DNA of 13,979 nt from CAZOHN01 sp964579325 (GTDB taxonomy: Bacteria > Pseudomonadota > Alphaproteobacteria > Rhodobacterales > Rhodobacteraceae), in the NCBI GenBank assembly GCA_964579325.1, contig CAZOHN010000088.1, positions 1 to 13,979 of the forward strand, given 5' to 3'. The notes below the pieces were generated by a model. That model worked only from the letters and a program-made list of their open reading frames with translations, made no database searches and had not been told where the DNA came from. The position numbers and the translations under genes are program-made. Within the stretch, counting starts at the first letter, position 1, and the number at the start of each line of letters is the position of its first letter. This document shows, one piece after another, positions 12,179 through 13,979 of the stretch.

Positions 12179-13198
12179 ATGAATGCCAAGACCCTCAGCT
12201 TCACGACCTTCAACCTGCTGAACCTGAACCGACCCGACGCGATCATGTACGGCAGGCCCGGCCCCGATGCGGCGGGCGTCGCCGAGAAGGTGGAGTGGAC
12301 CGGTCGGATGCTGGCCCGGGCCGTCGCGGACGTTATCGGGTTCCAGGAGCTGTGGCATCCCGAGCCGCTGGAGGCTGCCCTGAAGCGCGGAGGGCTGGAT
12401 ACGACCCATGACCTCGTGGTGCCGCCAGGGTGCGATGGGACGTCGATCGTCTGCGCGGCGGCGGTGCGGAAGGGGTTGCAGACGGCCCCGGCGCAATGGA
12501 TCGAGAGCTTTCCCGAGGGGATCCGGCTCGAGTCCTCGGGGCGCGAGGACCAGGCGCCACCCATCAGCGTGGCCGTCGGGGGCTTCTCGCGGCCGGTCTT
12601 GCGGTTGCACCTGACCCCGCGCGACGATGCGGCACCTGTGCATGTGTTCGTCTGTCACCTCAAGTCGAAGCGGCCGACCGAGATCTATCGGGAAGGCTGG
12701 TACAACGCAGCGCGCAGCCTCTACAAGCCGCACTCCCAGGCGATCGGCTCGGCGCTGTCCACCATCCGCCGCACCGCCGAGGCGCTGGCGCTGCGGGTGA
12801 TCCTGAACGGGGTGATGAAGAACACGCGCGATGCGGTTGCGGTGCTGGGCGACCTGAACGACGGGCAGGAGAGCAACACCATCGACCTCATCACGACGCA
12901 GCCTAAGTACCTTGAGCCGCTGTCGACCGGGGGCAGCGACGTGGCGCTCTATTCGGGGCAGGCGCTGCAGCAGATGCGGTCGCTGCGCGACGTCTACTAC
13001 ACCTATATTCATGAGGGGCAGCACGGTTCGCTCGACCATATCCTGGTAAGCGAGGAGCTCTATGACCAGAGCCGCCGGCGGATGTGGAAGTTCGACGGTC
13101 TCGACATCTTCAACGACCATCTCGGCCGCAAGGAACCTGGTGCGGTAGACCACGGCATTGTCCGGGCGCGGTTCTCGCTCAGGCGCGCGGCCGCCTGA
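12179..13198 (+). CDS. Endonuclease/exonuclease/phosphatase (EEP) family protein
   Basis: The 339 residues form an EEP fold, metal-dependent phosphodiesterases that include DNase I, AP endonucleases and sphingomyelinases. Catalytic landmarks are present in order: TTFNLLNL (9-16, Asn12), GFQELW (54-59, metal-binding Glu57), VFVCHLKSKRP (157-167, His160), VLGDLNDGQES (222-232, Asp225 and Asn227), GSLDHILVS (283-291, Asp286) and VDHGIV (323-328, Asp324/His325). The last motif is a variant of the common SDHRP. No signal peptide or membrane segment is visible, so a cytoplasmic location is likely. The substrate cannot be assigned: nucleic acid or a small phosphodiester are both possible. The ATG at 12179 follows GGAG (12165-12168) with a 10-base gap. 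It lies 91 bases after the ureohydrolase gene in the same direction; a shared operon is possible. Confidence 0.85.
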   Translation: MNAKTLSFTTFNLLNLNRPDAIMYGRPGPDAAGVAEKVEWTGRMLARAVADVIGFQELWHPEPLEAALKRGGLDTTHDLVVPPGCDGTSIVCAAAVRKGLQTAPAQWIESFPEGIRLESSGREDQAPPISVAVGGFSRPVLRLHLTPRDDAAPVHVFVCHLKSKRPTEIYREGWYNAARSLYKPHSQAIGSALSTIRRTAEALALRVILNGVMKNTRDAVAVLGDLNDGQESNTIDLITTQPKYLEPLSTGGSDVALYSGQALQQMRSLRDVYYTYIHEGQHGSLDHILVSEELYDQSRRRMWKFDGLDIFNDHLGRKEPGAVDHGIVRARFSLRRAAA

Positions 13199-13203
13199 AG
13201 CGG

Positions 13204-13257
13204 CGCGCCTGGGACCGGTGGTCTTTTCCTGACGGATGTTTCCCGCTATCAGGCGCG
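13204..13257 (+). promoter_or_regulatory. Nested inverted repeats upstream of fabF
   Basis: CGCGCCTG (13204-13211) and CAGGCGCG (13250-13257) are a perfect 8-base inverted repeat. Inside it lie a small GACC-GGT-GGTC hairpin followed by TTTT (13213-13227), a weak terminator-like element for the EEP gene, and a CCTGA (13228-13232)/TCAGG (13249-13253) pair that competes with the outer stem for CAGG. The block lies between the EEP stop and fabF start and could be terminator, leader or operator. No clear promoter for fabF was found; a TATCAG at 13247-13252 is the only possible -10 box. Confidence 0.35.
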
Positions 13258-13300
13258 GACGGGCAGAAGACCGGGGCACAAGACAGGTTTGGGGGCAGGC

Positions 13301-13979
13301 ATGCGTCGTGTAGTCGTGACGGGGCTGGGCATGGTTACGCCGCTGGCGTGTGGAGTCGAGGAGACCTGGGCACGGTTGATCGCGGGGAAGTCCGGGGCAG
13401 GGCCGATCACGCGGTTCGACGCGACGGACGTGGTCACGAGCTATGCCTGCGAAGTACCCTATGGCGATGGCGGCGACGGGACCTTCAACCCCGACGACTG
13501 GATGGAACCGAAAGACCGCCGCAAGGTCGACGACTTCATCCTCTACGGCATGGCCGCCGCCGTGCAGGCGGTGAAGGATTCCGGCTGGATACCCGCGACG
13601 AAGGAGGACGCCGAGCGGACCGGCGTCATGATCGGGTCGGGCATCGGCGGGCTGAACTCGATTGCCGATACCGCCGTTCTGATCAAGGAGCGCGGACCGA
13701 AGCGGGTGAGCCCGTTCTTCATTCCGGGCGCGCTGATCAACCTGGTGTCGGGGCAGGTGTCGATCCGGTTCGGGTTCAAGGGGCCGAACCATGCCGTCGT
13801 GACGGCCTGTTCGACCGGCGCGCACGCGATCGGCGATGCCGCGCGGCTGATTCAGTGGGGCGACGCCGACGTGATGGTAGCGGGCGGCGCGGAGAGCCCG
13901 ATCTCGGAAATCGGGATCGCCGGGTTCAACGCCTGCAAGGCCCTGTCCACCAAGCGCGCCGAGGAACCGCAGAAGGCCT
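13301..13979 (+). CDS. fabF: Beta-ketoacyl-ACP synthase II (3' truncated by window)
   Basis: FabF condenses malonyl-ACP with acyl-ACP, the chain-lengthening step of type II fatty-acid synthesis. The first 226 residues are visible, from MRRVVVTGLGMVTPLACGVE through DRRKVDDFILYGMAAAVQA, IGSGIGGLNSI (111-121) and RVSPFFIPGALINLVSGQVS (135-154). VVTACSTGAHAIGDAARLIQ (166-185) carries the nucleophilic Cys170, and the visible part runs to GDADVMVAGGAE and ALSTKR. The catalytic histidines lie beyond the window edge. The motif spacing matches FabF rather than FabB. The ATG at 13301 gives the standard family start; its ribosome-binding site is only G-rich (13291-13299). acpP, which often precedes fabF, is not directly upstream here, so this could be the main enzyme in a different arrangement or a second copy. 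Confidence 0.95.
   Translation, partial: MRRVVVTGLGMVTPLACGVEETWARLIAGKSGAGPITRFDATDVVTSYACEVPYGDGGDGTFNPDDWMEPKDRRKVDDFILYGMAAAVQAVKDSGWIPATKEDAERTGVMIGSGIGGLNSIADTAVLIKERGPKRVSPFFIPGALINLVSGQVSIRFGFKGPNHAVVTACSTGAHAIGDAARLIQWGDADVMVAGGAESPISEIGIAGFNACKALSTKRAEEPQKA

Noticed and set aside
12119..13825. 568-codon open frame on the minus strand across the EEP gene and fabF
   Set aside because: It is a shadow of high-GC plus-strand genes: the plus strand encodes two clearly recognisable families, and the minus frame has His/Arg/Pro-rich low-complexity sequence without domains.

Overview
The window is chromosomal DNA of a GC-rich alphaproteobacterium, most likely a member of the Rhodobacteraceae/Roseobacter group. 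This rests on the very high third-position GC, a ChpT histidine phosphotransferase next to a short DUF3553 gene, the L21 ribosomal protein with an Ala/Lys/Glu-rich tail, and the gene order rplU-rpmA-GNAT-GNAT-obgE-proB-x-proA-chpT/DUF3553-olsB-olsA. I infer that grouping from remembered family and synteny patterns; no search was run.

Layout. 1-90 is a serine tRNA (CGA anticodon) on the minus strand. It is followed by an exported DUF2059 protein (302-1126), a small two-helix membrane protein on the minus strand (1265-1525), a roughly 300-base non-coding stretch, and a PACE-type efflux transporter (1830-2276). A very good sigma-70 promoter (TTGACA, 17-base spacer, GATATA) overlaps the transporter stop codon and drives rplU-rpmA, which ends at a strong hairpin-plus-T terminator (3183-3227). 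Next is a compact plus-strand cluster: two GNAT acetyltransferases, the ribosome-assembly GTPase obgE, proB, an ABM-like dimeric alpha/beta-barrel protein, and proA. ProB and ProA are consecutive proline-biosynthesis enzymes. chpT runs convergently to proA and divergently from a DUF3553 gene.

From 9445 the plus strand carries olsB-olsA, whose products make ornithine-type aminolipids in two acylation steps. A ureohydrolase-family enzyme with altered active-site motifs and an endonuclease/exonuclease/phosphatase-family protein follow. The window ends inside fabF, a fatty-acid elongation condensing enzyme (3' end missing).

Most of this is ordinary core genome. I found no mobile element, CRISPR array, phage gene or defence system, and no convincing new multi-gene system. 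The most interesting items are the ureohydrolase that lacks two textbook catalytic histidines and sits beside olsBA, the ABM-like gene between proB and proA, the unannotated small membrane protein, and the nested inverted repeats upstream of fabF.
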